A stretch of DNA of 64,000 nucleotides from SABI01 sp963677695 (lineage in GTDB: Bacteria > Spirochaetota > Spirochaetia > Sphaerochaetales > Sphaerochaetaceae), in the NCBI GenBank assembly GCA_963677695.2, contig CAXXUJ010000001.1, forward strand, positions 868,001 to 932,000, read 5' to 3'. This document shows, piece after piece, positions 7,159-15,711 of the stretch. A program made the translations under genes and the position numbers. The notes beneath the pieces were generated by a model. It saw only the letters and a list, made by a program, of their open reading frames with translations, was not told where the DNA came from and did not search any database. Numbering within the stretch: position 1 is the stretch's first letter; each line of letters starts with the position of its first letter.

Positions 7159-9201
7159 ATGGATGATGGAATTTACAGATCAATATGCACTCTTTGCCAC
7201 TGCGGCTGCGGAATACAGGTGAAAATTGAAAATGGAAAAATGAAAAGTGTCTCTCCGGATGCAGCTCATCCTTCCAACAGAAACTACCTGTGCCCGAAAG
7301 TCTTGGGGATAGAAGAACTCAGTACTTCAGAAAAACGGCTGAAAAAGCCATTAAGAAGAACCGAAACAGGATTTATGGAAATATCATGGGAAGAAGCATA
7401 CGATCTTGCAGCCAAGAAATTATCTGAAATACTTGATAAGCATGGGCCTGACGGGGTGATACGCTGTTCAGGAGCCCCTGTAAGTTACGCTGCAAGGGAC
7501 GGCTTTTCTTTGCTCATGAAATCAATCGGCTCTCCAAATGCAACCGGATCTGCAACTTACTGCATGGTCCCCAGAGCTACCGCATTTATTAATATGATGG
7601 GAGGCAAACCTGAACCTGATTTTGACAATTCTGATTTCATCATCCTTTGGGGAAGCAATCCTTCAGCAACAAATCGCATGGGAGGGTACAGTGCATTTAA
7701 TGGAGTGCAGGATGTCCTTGATCGTGCAAGAACAAGAGGAGCCTCTATTGTATTTGTTGATCCTGTTGAGTGTGAATCAATTAAGAAAGGGGATGAATGG
7801 GTAAAGATCAAACCGGGAACAGATGCGGTCCTCGGTCTGGGAATGTTACGGCATATTATCAACGAGAAGCTGTACGATGAAGAATTTGTTGAGAATTTTA
7901 CTGTCGGGTTCGCTGAGCTTGCAACCCATGTTCAGAGCTTTACCCCAGACTATGTAGAAAAGGAGACAGGAATTGGTGCAGCGACAATGATATCTCTTTC
8001 AGAACGGTTTGCACATGCTAAAACTGCGCTAATCAGTGACGGTAACGGACTTGATATGTACTGCAACACTGTCTATACCGTACAGACAGTGGCAGCTTTA
8101 TGCGCGATCACTGGAAGAATTGATCGCAAGGGAGGCCTTTTGTTCCTTCCTTTTATTCCTCAAAAGCCGGCAAATGATTTGAATCCAGCATTGATGAAAC
8201 AGAAATACAAGTATCCCCTCTTCAGAGACATACCGTTCCCTGCCGTGAAGGAAAGTCTTCTTCATGAGGATGAGGATCGGCCGAGAGCTATGATTGTTCA
8301 TCATGCAAACCCGGTACTGATAAACGCAAACAGCGGCAGAACTGCGGAAGCTTTGAGAAAACTGGATTTTCTCATAGTAAGCGATATTTTTATGACAGCA
8401 ACAGCTCAGGAGGCCGACCTTATCCTCCCGGAAAAGACCGCCTTTGAAAGTTATGGATTCAAAGCATATTCAAGTTTTGATAAACCATTTACAGCTTTCC
8501 AGCGTCCAATATTTGATGCTCCATCGGGGATGAGAACAGCATTCGAGAATGAATACGAAATAGCGATACGAATGGGATTGGCAGACAATCTTCCTTATCA
8601 TGATGAAAAATCATGGATCAATTATACACTTTCTCCTGCAGGCATAGATTTTGATGACCTCGAAAGACAGCAGCTCATTTTCGCGGACAAACCCATTGTT
8701 TATCAGAAATATAGAAAAAGTGGTTTCAATACACCAAGCAGAAAGCTGGAATTGTACTCGAAGCGATTTGAAGAAAATGGGTATTCTCCCCTTCCCATCG
8801 CAATTCCGGGAGTACCTGATCTGGAAACAGACTCGGAAGAATTCCCTCTCATCGCCATCAATTATCGTCCTGGACAATTCGTGCACACCAATCTTCACCA
8901 TATCACCGCTTCTACAAAACTTCACGGAAACCCCACCGTATGGATGAATGATAATAATCTCGAAACGTACGGTGTGAATATAAAAGACCAGATAGTGATT
9001 GAATCGAGGTTCGGCAAAGGAACTTTCGAGGTGGCTCGTAAACTGAGTCTGGATGATTCATATATCATGCTGGAATTCGGATGGGGTAATCCGACAGATA
9101 ATAAAACCGATATAAACCGAATGACGAATGATTCGCTGTTCGACCCGATCTCCGGAACAACACCGAACAGACTCTACCGGGTCAGAATCAGTCAACAGTA
9201 G
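7159..9201 (+). CDS. Molybdopterin-dependent oxidoreductase, DMSO reductase family
   Basis: The 680-residue protein starts with a [4Fe-4S] domain: CTLCHCGC gives the CxxCxxxC spacing, and YLCPK supplies the fourth Cys. Next come the molybdopterin domains (FIILWGSNPSATN, DAVLGLGMLRHI, and AMIVHHANPVLINANSGR), and a C-terminal dinucleotide-binding barrel from about residue 560 (FPLIAINYRPGQ...). The Cys in ATYCMVPRA is at the usual place of the metal ligand. There is no twin-arginine signal and no electron-transfer partner gene, so it is probably cytoplasmic. Substrate unknown; family members act on S/N-oxides, polysulfide, formate and others. AAGGAG lies seven bases before the ATG. Confidence 0.88.
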   Translation: MDDGIYRSICTLCHCGCGIQVKIENGKMKSVSPDAAHPSNRNYLCPKVLGIEELSTSEKRLKKPLRRTETGFMEISWEEAYDLAAKKLSEILDKHGPDGVIRCSGAPVSYAARDGFSLLMKSIGSPNATGSATYCMVPRATAFINMMGGKPEPDFDNSDFIILWGSNPSATNRMGGYSAFNGVQDVLDRARTRGASIVFVDPVECESIKKGDEWVKIKPGTDAVLGLGMLRHIINEKLYDEEFVENFTVGFAELATHVQSFTPDYVEKETGIGAATMISLSERFAHAKTALISDGNGLDMYCNTVYTVQTVAALCAITGRIDRKGGLLFLPFIPQKPANDLNPALMKQKYKYPLFRDIPFPAVKESLLHEDEDRPRAMIVHHANPVLINANSGRTAEALRKLDFLIVSDIFMTATAQEADLILPEKTAFESYGFKAYSSFDKPFTAFQRPIFDAPSGMRTAFENEYEIAIRMGLADNLPYHDEKSWINYTLSPAGIDFDDLERQQLIFADKPIVYQKYRKSGFNTPSRKLELYSKRFEENGYSPLPIAIPGVPDLETDSEEFPLIAINYRPGQFVHTNLHHITASTKLHGNPTVWMNDNNLETYGVNIKDQIVIESRFGKGTFEVARKLSLDDSYIMLEFGWGNPTDNKTDINRMTNDSLFDPISGTTPNRLYRVRISQQ

Positions 9202-9239
9202 GATTTAGAACAAGAAGAATCTGGAAAAAAATATGTCAG

Positions 9240-9281
9240 GGTTCTTCCAATATTATGTAACCGAAGGAACCAAGATTTTTC
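9240..9281 (+). terminator. Probable terminator after the molybdoenzyme gene
   Basis: GGTTC (9240-9244) pairs with GAACC (9267-9271), extended by a few further pairs inside, and is followed by AAGATTTTT. It lies 38 bases after the stop codon. The stem is short, so confidence is moderate. Confidence 0.45.
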
Positions 9282-9350
9282 CGATTACCTAGGTTATAAA
9301 CCATGTACTTTTCCGGTAAATTTCACCAGAAAGGTACACCGAAAATATTA

Positions 9351-9465
9351 TATATCTCCGAGTCTTATAGCCTAATGTGGAAGCTATGGTTATATGACCT
9401 GGGAAGGAATTCCCGCGGGGTATACAGGGAAACGTGTATGCCTTCCTTATTGTAAAGGAGATGCC
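9351..9465 (+). ncRNA. Candidate molybdenum-cofactor (Moco/Tuco-type) riboswitch
   Basis: Closing stem: ATCTCC (9354-9359) with GGAGAT (9457-9462). Inside are a hairpin TATAGCC/GGTTATA (9366-9372 with 9388-9394) with CCTAA and TATGG on opposite strands, resembling the 11-nt tetraloop receptor; a hairpin GGGAA-GGAA-TTCCC (9401-9414) with a GNRA loop; and GGTATAC (9419-9425) with GTATGCC (9436-9442) around AGGGAAACGT. A GNRA loop plus receptor inside a CTCCGAG...GCCTTCC frame recalls the Moco RNA class (from memory). It precedes a FecCD-type importer and follows a molybdoenzyme gene. Confidence 0.55.
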
Positions 9466-9517
9466 CTGCACTTTTATAAAGGTGAAGTTCAGGCATGGAC
9501 ATCAGTAGGGATAGGTG

Positions 9518-9533
9518 TACTCCAATAGGAGTA
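9518..9533 (+). promoter_or_regulatory. Hairpin sequestering the Shine-Dalgarno of the importer operon
   Basis: TACTCC, loop AATA, GGAGTA: a perfect six-pair hairpin whose 3' arm contains the AGGAG ribosome site (9527-9531) of the GTG start at 9537. It is 53 bases after the candidate riboswitch and could be its expression platform, together with the upstream hairpin CACTTT/AAAGGTG (9469-9484). Confidence 0.6.
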
Positions 9534-9536
9534 TGA

Positions 9537-10562
9537 GTGATAAAAACATTGATGAAGCATCCATCTCTACGATACGGCTCTCTTCTCCTGCTTGTTGCAG
9601 TACTTGCCCTCATCTCTCTTCTGGTAGGACGCTTTCCAACATCCCTTCATGAGGTAACAACCCTGTGTCTCTCAATACTCCAGGGAAAGGAACAGGGAAT
9701 TCAGTCCGTAATAGGGACAGTTATAATAAAGATCCGCCTACCCCGTATTCTTGCGGCGATCATTATCGGTGCTGCACTTTCAGCAAGCGGCGCGGCATAT
9801 CAGGGTATTTTCAGAAACCCTTTAGTTTCTCCTGATTTACTCGGGGCTTCGGCAGGAGCAGGATTCGGTGCGGCACTCGCAATAGTCAGTTCCTTGGGAT
9901 TTTTCGGGACTCAGGTGTTGTCCTTCCTGTTCAGTCTCATTACCGTAAGCTTGACTTACATGATCAGCACGCGCTTCAAGAAATCTGATACAGCCTTGAT
10001 ACTCGTACTTACCGGAATGCTCATTGCTACACTATTTTCTTCTTTGACTTCTTTATTGAAATACCTCGCTGATCCGTATGAAAAGCTTCCGACGATCACT
10101 TTATGGTTGATGGGAAGTCTTTCCAGAGTTCAAATGAAGGATATACAAAATATCCTGTTCCTATTTGTTATCGGACTTATACCCCTTATTGTACTTCGGT
10201 GGAGGCTCAATGTATTGTCATTCGGCGACGAAGAGGCGCAGGCATTAGGAGTGAATACGACTGGAATTAGACTATCCGTCATAATCTCAGCAACCGTTCT
10301 TACCGCTTCTGCAGTTTCGATCAGCGGCATCATAGGGTGGGTTGGATTACTTATTCCGCATATAGCACGTCTTATCGTCGGACCCGACTATAGAACACTG
10401 CTCCCTGCCTCAATATTTCTTGGAAGCGCCTACCTGCTTCTTGTTGACACCCTTGCCCGCACACTGTTCCCTCTAGAAATTCCCCTGGGAATCATCACTT
10501 CGATTATCGGAGCACCTATCTTCCTTCTTCTACTTTCGAAGATGAAACGGGGGTGGACATGA
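9537..10562 (+). CDS. FecCD-family ABC importer permease (probable molybdate/tungstate)
   Basis: A 341-residue polytopic permease of the BtuC/FecCD type with about ten membrane segments. The diagnostic block is LPRILAAIIIGAALSASGAAYQG followed by NPLVSPDLLGASAGAGFGA. The near-C-terminal GWVGLLIPHIARLIVGPDYR forms the ATPase-coupling loop. The start is GTG, five bases after AGGAG. Family members import cobalamin, ferric siderophores, haem or, for MolB-type systems, molybdate/tungstate. The candidate Moco riboswitch and adjacent molybdoenzyme favour the last; this is inference. Confidence 0.88.
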   Translation: MIKTLMKHPSLRYGSLLLLVAVLALISLLVGRFPTSLHEVTTLCLSILQGKEQGIQSVIGTVIIKIRLPRILAAIIIGAALSASGAAYQGIFRNPLVSPDLLGASAGAGFGAALAIVSSLGFFGTQVLSFLFSLITVSLTYMISTRFKKSDTALILVLTGMLIATLFSSLTSLLKYLADPYEKLPTITLWLMGSLSRVQMKDIQNILFLFVIGLIPLIVLRWRLNVLSFGDEEAQALGVNTTGIRLSVIISATVLTASAVSISGIIGWVGLLIPHIARLIVGPDYRTLLPASIFLGSAYLLLVDTLARTLFPLEIPLGIITSIIGAPIFLLLLSKMKRGWT

Positions 10563-11335
10563 AGCTTGAAACGAGAAACCTTTCGTTTAATTTCAGCGAT
10601 AAAACCGTATTTCGGGACGTCTCTTTCACCCTTCATCCACATGAAATTCTCTGTATTTTAGGATCGAACGGATCAGGAAAGACAACGCTCCTTAAGGTGC
10701 TTCTTGGTCTATATAAGTGCGCTTCCGGCGACGTACTCCTCGAAGGGAACAGTATCAAAGGATGGACTCGAAGCCGAATAGCACATCATGTCGGCTATGT
10801 CCCTCAGAATCATGTTCCCCCCTTCCCCTTCAGCGTAACAGATGTTGTTCTGATGGGCAGGACAGCACATATTAGATCTTTTCATACACCAACAGTTCAT
10901 GATGTAGAGATTGCTGTTCATGCTATGGAGCTTCTACATATTGCTCACCTCAAAGATCGTAATTACATGGAAATAAGCGGGGGGGAAAGACAGCTGGTCA
11001 TGATTGCCCGTGCTCTGGCTCAAGAACCGGAAATCCTTATCATGGACGAACCGACATCAAATCTGGATTATGGTAATCAGGTACGTATTCTTAGGTATAT
11101 CAAACAGCTCGCTGAATCTGGATTGTCTATCATCATGACGACTCATTACCCAGAGCATGCACTTCAATATGCATCGAAAGTAGCATATATGAAGGACAAC
11201 ACTATCAAAATAATAGAAGAGCCGAAGCAGACCATTACAGAATCACACCTGCATGATCTGTATGATATTGATGTGACTATAGCAAATATACCCGTGAATG
11301 AAAAGCAAACCATTCCTGTCTGTTTTTCTGTTTAA
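10559..11335 (+). CDS. ABC importer ATPase (FecE/BtuD/MolC type)
   Basis: The Walker A motif is GSNGSGKTT, the signature is EISGGERQLVMIARALAQ, Walker B is ILIMDEPTSNLD, and the switch His is in TTHYPEH. The ATG overlaps the permease stop as ATGA, typical of translational coupling; a GTG six bases earlier is also possible. About 258 residues, normal for the family. It energises the FecCD permease upstream. Confidence 0.93.
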   Translation: MKLETRNLSFNFSDKTVFRDVSFTLHPHEILCILGSNGSGKTTLLKVLLGLYKCASGDVLLEGNSIKGWTRSRIAHHVGYVPQNHVPPFPFSVTDVVLMGRTAHIRSFHTPTVHDVEIAVHAMELLHIAHLKDRNYMEISGGERQLVMIARALAQEPEILIMDEPTSNLDYGNQVRILRYIKQLAESGLSIIMTTHYPEHALQYASKVAYMKDNTIKIIEEPKQTITESHLHDLYDIDVTIANIPVNEKQTIPVCFSV

Positions 11336-11359
11336 CATTGCCGATTAGGAGAAAAAAAA

Positions 11360-12475
11360 TTGAAAAATCAAAAACTGTTTACTCTGTGTATCATATTAAC
11401 TTTCTTCATGATTCTCATCTCATGTGGCAAGGAAGGGACTCATGAGCAGAAAGAAAACAATACAGGATCACAAGAAAGTCATTACCGGACAATTACGGAT
11501 ATGGCAGGTCGTAAAGTGACCATCCCTGAGGAAATTGATTCAGTGTATGCAACCCACACCATTGGAACGCTCTTTGTGTATACATTAAATCCTGAACTCG
11601 TGGCTGGATGGAATTTTGCATTGCAGGATGCCGAAAAGGAATTCATCAAGGAGCAATACTATAATCTTCCGATACTCGGCAGATGGAAAGGAACTGGATC
11701 CTCGAATACAGAGGAGATTATACTCGCCCATCCTGATATCATCATCAATATGGGAGATCTTACAGAGAATTTTATTACTGAATCGGATGAAATGCAGCAG
11801 CTGTTAGGTATCCCAGTCGTTATGATAGATGGAACCCTTACTAACCAGGATAAGGCTTATGAATTTGCCGGCGATCTTCTCAATTTAGAGAACCGGAGTG
11901 CTTCTCTTGCTGAATACAGCAGAACTGTTCTCAACCATATGGTGTCCAAGGCATCAACACTTTCTGATCAGGAGAAAATCTCTGTATACTACGGGGCAGG
12001 CATGGACGGACTCGAGACCATTCCGAAAGGATCAATAAACACCGAGACGCTCTCCCTTGTTGGAGGTCTGAATATAGCAGACCCTGGAATGGAGAAAAAC
12101 CTTAGAAGAATGAATGTTTCTATCGAACAGCTTCTTACGTGGAATCCCCCCTTCATTATTCTCAGCACACTCTCAAGTAATAATAAACAGCTCTTTGAAA
12201 GCATACAGGAAAACGAAAAATGGGAGGGAATAAAAGCCGTAGCTGACAATCATGTATTTGAAATACCGTATGGACCGTACGACTGGTTCAGTCAGCCGCC
12301 GACCATTTTAAGAATTCTAGGAGTTCAATGGCTGGGGAACCTTCTCTACCCTGACCTGTACAATCTAGATATAGAGGAGGAGATAAAAAATTTCTATTCC
12401 CTGTTTTTTTCACTGGACTTGAGTGATGCTCAGGTTGGGGAATTAATATCACACTCAATTCGGGCTGATTACTGA
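11360..12475 (+). CDS. ABC importer substrate-binding lipoprotein (helical-backbone, class III)
   Basis: 371 residues with a lipoprotein signal: MKNQK, a hydrophobic core, then LISC lipobox with Cys at about residue 22. The mature protein begins with a low-complexity linker and then RTITDMAGRKVTIPEEID, the usual start of BtuF/FecB-type binding proteins; KEEIILAHPDIIINMG-like text (EEIILAHPDIIINMG) marks the first lobe. The start is TTG with AGGAG eight bases upstream. Third gene of the importer operon; ligand probably an oxyanion. Confidence 0.88.
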   Translation: MKNQKLFTLCIILTFFMILISCGKEGTHEQKENNTGSQESHYRTITDMAGRKVTIPEEIDSVYATHTIGTLFVYTLNPELVAGWNFALQDAEKEFIKEQYYNLPILGRWKGTGSSNTEEIILAHPDIIINMGDLTENFITESDEMQQLLGIPVVMIDGTLTNQDKAYEFAGDLLNLENRSASLAEYSRTVLNHMVSKASTLSDQEKISVYYGAGMDGLETIPKGSINTETLSLVGGLNIADPGMEKNLRRMNVSIEQLLTWNPPFIILSTLSSNNKQLFESIQENEKWEGIKAVADNHVFEIPYGPYDWFSQPPTILRILGVQWLGNLLYPDLYNLDIEEEIKNFYSLFFSLDLSDAQVGELISHSIRADY

Positions 12476-12592
12476 TTCAACGACTGCTCTTTCCCTTAAA
12501 AATCCTTTATCTTTTTAAAAAAATGAGGATAGTATTCCCACGAAAAAATACTTCTGTTATCGGATAACGAGGCTGGACTAAGGGAAGCAATC

Positions 12593-14467
12593 CTACCAGC
12601 CCCCGCCTCCGCCTCCGCCGAAGCCTCCACCGCTGAATCCGCCGCCTCCGCCGCCGAAGTGACCGCCTCCTGAAGAGGATGTCTTGGGGGGAGCTACGTT
12701 GGTGACCAGGGCATGGTCACAGGAGTGGATCATGGAAGAGACCATCATGGCACCGACTAGGGGGTGAGAACCTGAGTACCAACCTGGTGGGTCTATGGTG
12801 AAGGAGGAGAACTTCTTCGCCCACTTCTTCTCAAGACCGAGAACGATGGCAAAGGAGAGAAGGCGGTAGTAGAAGGCAGGGTCGCTGTCTATCATTTTCT
12901 TCAGTTCATCCATCTCCACTGTCTCGATGAAATCACGCAGGCCAAGCACTTCCTCCAGTTTTTTCTGCCCGTACTCGCTTCGCTGCCGTGTGATGATGGT
13001 AAAGATGGAGAGGATAAACAGGACTAACGTCCCGATAGGAATGAGCATCAGGGCTGCCGTCATATCTGAACCGTTGGTGTATGCCATGATATAGCCGGCA
13101 ATAATCGCAACAAGAAAGAGAATAACGATGAGAACCATCCAGAAGAATTTTCCCACTCCCTTTTTCACGTACCACTCAGCATCGAGCCGGTAGAGAATGA
13201 TCGTTGTCAGCACTATGTATCCTACGAAGATAACCATGATGACGAAGGTGAACATGTCGGGGAAGTTGATCGTCACCGTAAGGGCAAGAACAACCACGTT
13301 CAGGAGGGCAAGAAGGAGTATCTGAATACCCTTGCGCGTTGATGCTGAGCTGGTAAGCGACCGCTCTTTGGAGTAGTAGCGCTCAACCTTTCCCTTCACC
13401 TCCTGGAACACCTTATAGAAAGTGTTCTTCAGATCTTTTTCAGTCACCACCCCGCTCTCACCGAGAGCGAAGAAGGAGTCGAACATCTTCTGTTCATGTC
13501 CGCTCGCGCTCTTCAGCGGCGAACCCTTCACGAAGGTGAATTTTTTCTTCTCTTCGATGATCGTCAGATTTCCCCTGTCAGCCCAGTAGAAGATCATACT
13601 TGTCAGATCATGGGCATCGACGCTGTGGTCTATCAGATACCCCGCATCAAGAGGACTCATCCCTTCGGGAGGTGTGAATCGGGGAACGATGATAGGCGGG
13701 GTATCCTTTCCATAGGTCGACCACCATTTGAAGGCAAGGAAGAGAGAGCCTGCCATGACGATGATGAGAAGGGGAAGCATGAAGTAGGTGTAGTTTGTTC
13801 TTTCAGCAAAATAACCTTCGGGCATGATGACTCGGACCGTGACCGCTTCACCTGTCTCTATCTGCTCGGCATGAAGGGAAAGGACTTTCCCGTCACCGGA
13901 TAACTTCCATGTCACCCCGTCAGAGGAGACCGATCCATACACGCCCCTGAGCACTTCGATATTTCCAGAGGAAACGGGGGAAGGAAAGGTGATGGTGAAA
14001 TCGGAGGAGTAGATCTTCTCATCCCATTCAGTCCCGATCAGGTTGAAGTAAAACTCATCCCTATCCTCCCAGAGGTCTTTACCCAGGTCGAACCGGTAGG
14101 AGATCGCGTAATCATGAGGACCCGTGATCGTACGGTTCGCGTTTCCCAGACGGATCACCGTCTCGTAGCGGGAGGAATTGATAGAAGTATCATCACTCGC
14201 CTTAATCTTTGATAATCTGGCGAACACGCTTCTTCCATCCTGGAGACTATACCCTGTCGGAATAGTCCGGTAGAACCCGTGCATCGGAGTCTGGAAGGTC
14301 AGAGTAGCCCTCTCTGAAATATCATAGACACCGGTTTCGCTCACTACGATATCGGAATCGAAGGAATCGATCGTGTAGCCTGCGAACAGGAGAGAGTGGG
14401 AAAAGAGAAGAGCTAGGAGGAGAAGAACGAATCCCTTTTTAGCTGAAGGATACCTTGACGTTCTCAC
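12593..14467 (-). CDS. DUF2207 family membrane protein
   Basis: About 624 residues: signal peptide (KKGFVLLLLALLFSHSLLFA), an extracellular beta-rich DUF2207 domain (residues about 25-200), a membrane segment (YFMLPLLIIVMAGSLFLAF), a cytoplasmic domain with PPEGMSPLDAGYLID, two more paired membrane spans around residues 385-495, and a Gly-rich tail (SGGGHFGGGGGGFSGGG...). I chose the GTG at 14467 because GAGGAGG lies six bases upstream; a TTG 21 bases earlier lacks a site. It overlaps the LemA gene, a common pairing. Function unknown; probably envelope-associated. Confidence 0.85.
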   Translation of the reverse strand: MRTSRYPSAKKGFVLLLLALLFSHSLLFAGYTIDSFDSDIVVSETGVYDISERATLTFQTPMHGFYRTIPTGYSLQDGRSVFARLSKIKASDDTSINSSRYETVIRLGNANRTITGPHDYAISYRFDLGKDLWEDRDEFYFNLIGTEWDEKIYSSDFTITFPSPVSSGNIEVLRGVYGSVSSDGVTWKLSGDGKVLSLHAEQIETGEAVTVRVIMPEGYFAERTNYTYFMLPLLIIVMAGSLFLAFKWWSTYGKDTPPIIVPRFTPPEGMSPLDAGYLIDHSVDAHDLTSMIFYWADRGNLTIIEEKKKFTFVKGSPLKSASGHEQKMFDSFFALGESGVVTEKDLKNTFYKVFQEVKGKVERYYSKERSLTSSASTRKGIQILLLALLNVVVLALTVTINFPDMFTFVIMVIFVGYIVLTTIILYRLDAEWYVKKGVGKFFWMVLIVILFLVAIIAGYIMAYTNGSDMTAALMLIPIGTLVLFILSIFTIITRQRSEYGQKKLEEVLGLRDFIETVEMDELKKMIDSDPAFYYRLLSFAIVLGLEKKWAKKFSSFTIDPPGWYSGSHPLVGAMMVSSMIHSCDHALVTNVAPPKTSSSGGGHFGGGGGGFSGGGFGGGGGGGW

Positions 14468-14990
14468 GGGCTTCCTCCTCGATGGCAAGATAGGGCAGTT
14501 TCACGAAGTGGGTCATGTTTGCGATGATATTGCTCGGGAAGGACTGTACGATCGTGTTTATATCACCGATGACAGCATTGTAGTACTTACGTGCATGCAG
14601 CAGCTCCGTCTCGATCTCGTTCAGCTGATTCTGAAGCGAAAGAAAACTCGCATTCGCCTTGAGATCGGGATAACTCTCGCTTAAAGCGAACAGTGATTTC
14701 AGTGTTGCGCTGAAAGCGTTCGCGGCATCGTTCTTTTCTGTGAGCGTACCTGCGCTCATCGCACGGTTACGTGCGTCGATCACCTGAGTCAGGGTCTCCT
14801 TCTCGTGGGAAGCATACCCTTTCACCGTCTCAACAAGGTTGGGGATAAGATCGTATCGCTTCTTCAGATGGGCATCTATTGCGGCTGCCGACTCTTCACT
14901 CTGGTTCCTTAGTCTGACCAGACGGTTGAATATACCGATTCCATACAATGCAAGAACGACAACGATTCCCAGTATGATAAAACCTACCAT
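14439..14990 (-). CDS. LemA family protein
   Basis: 183 residues: one N-terminal membrane anchor (GFIILGIVVVLALYGIGIFN) followed by helices with the LemA hallmarks RNQSEESAAAIDAHLKKRYDLIPNLVETVKGYASHEK and SLQNQLNEIETELLHARKYYNAVIGDINT (split motifs at residues about 28-64 and 122-150). AGGGAGG lies eight bases upstream of ATG. Its stop lies inside the start region of the DUF2207 gene. Role unknown, envelope-linked in other bacteria. Confidence 0.92.
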   Translation of the reverse strand: MVGFIILGIVVVLALYGIGIFNRLVRLRNQSEESAAAIDAHLKKRYDLIPNLVETVKGYASHEKETLTQVIDARNRAMSAGTLTEKNDAANAFSATLKSLFALSESYPDLKANASFLSLQNQLNEIETELLHARKYYNAVIGDINTIVQSFPSNIIANMTHFVKLPYLAIEEEARENVKVSFS

Positions 14991-15091
14991 AGGATATACC
15001 TCCCTCTGTTACCACATCACTTGATGAAATTATCATACTCCAGACAATCAGAGCCGTCCACCCAATCTTCTTGTATTTTACTTTCCACTAT

Positions 15092-15105
15092 TGTATATTC
15101 ATACA
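15092..15105. promoter_or_regulatory. Candidate ArgR operator
   Basis: TGTATATTCATACA has perfect five-base arms (TGTAT/ATACA) and resembles a divergent ARG box. It lies about 60 bases before the argR start, where autorepression is common. Similarity to the classical box is partial. Confidence 0.35.
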
Positions 15106-15164
15106 TATCACGCAGAATATTTATAGAAAAATAACCATCTATCAAAACGATCGGAGTCAACTAT

Positions 15165-15635
15165 ATGAAAGAGAGAACCAACCGCCTTTCCACTATCAAA
15201 GAACTGATAAGAGACAACAGAATAGACAACCAGGACATGCTCCTGGATCTTCTGGCAAAGGAAGGATTCAGTGTCACCCAGGCCACTCTCTCAAGGGACC
15301 TGAAGATGTTGAAGGTGGGAAAGATTTCTGACGGCTGGTCGGGTTACTACTACGCTCTCCCCGAGAACGATCTCATCTCGGAATCGGAGAAATCCTATAT
15401 ACAGGATGTGAGGAGAGGGGTTCTCTCGATCGAATTCAGCTATAACTTCGGTGTGATCAAGACCCGCAGCGGCCATGCGAACTCTGTCGCCCTCGCCCTT
15501 GATGTCCTTGCCCTCCCCGAGATCCTCGGTACTCTGGCAGGGGACGATACGATCTTCGTCATTCTCCGTGAAGGCATGAGCAAGGAAGATCTCCTCGAGA
15601 GTTTCAAATCACGCATTCCTGAGATTGAGGCCTGA
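15165..15635 (+). CDS. argR: ArgR-family arginine repressor
   Basis: 156 residues, the usual ArgR length. The N-terminal winged helix (RLSTIKELIRDNRIDNQDML...FSVTQATLSRDLKMLKV at residues about 6-50) is the DNA-binding part, and the C-terminal domain with ANSVALALDVLALPEILGTLAGDDTIFVI (about 103-132) is the arginine-binding oligomerisation domain, with the conserved GDDTI. GGAG lies eight bases before the ATG. No arginine genes adjoin it; pgi follows 76 bases later. Confidence 0.93.
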   Translation: MKERTNRLSTIKELIRDNRIDNQDMLLDLLAKEGFSVTQATLSRDLKMLKVGKISDGWSGYYYALPENDLISESEKSYIQDVRRGVLSIEFSYNFGVIKTRSGHANSVALALDVLALPEILGTLAGDDTIFVILREGMSKEDLLESFKSRIPEIEA

Positions 15636-15711
15636 AAGGACCGCTTTCAATCTTGATACATTTCCGCCTCCGCTTTACACTTGTATGAACACTATTCACA
15701 AGGAGACCTCA

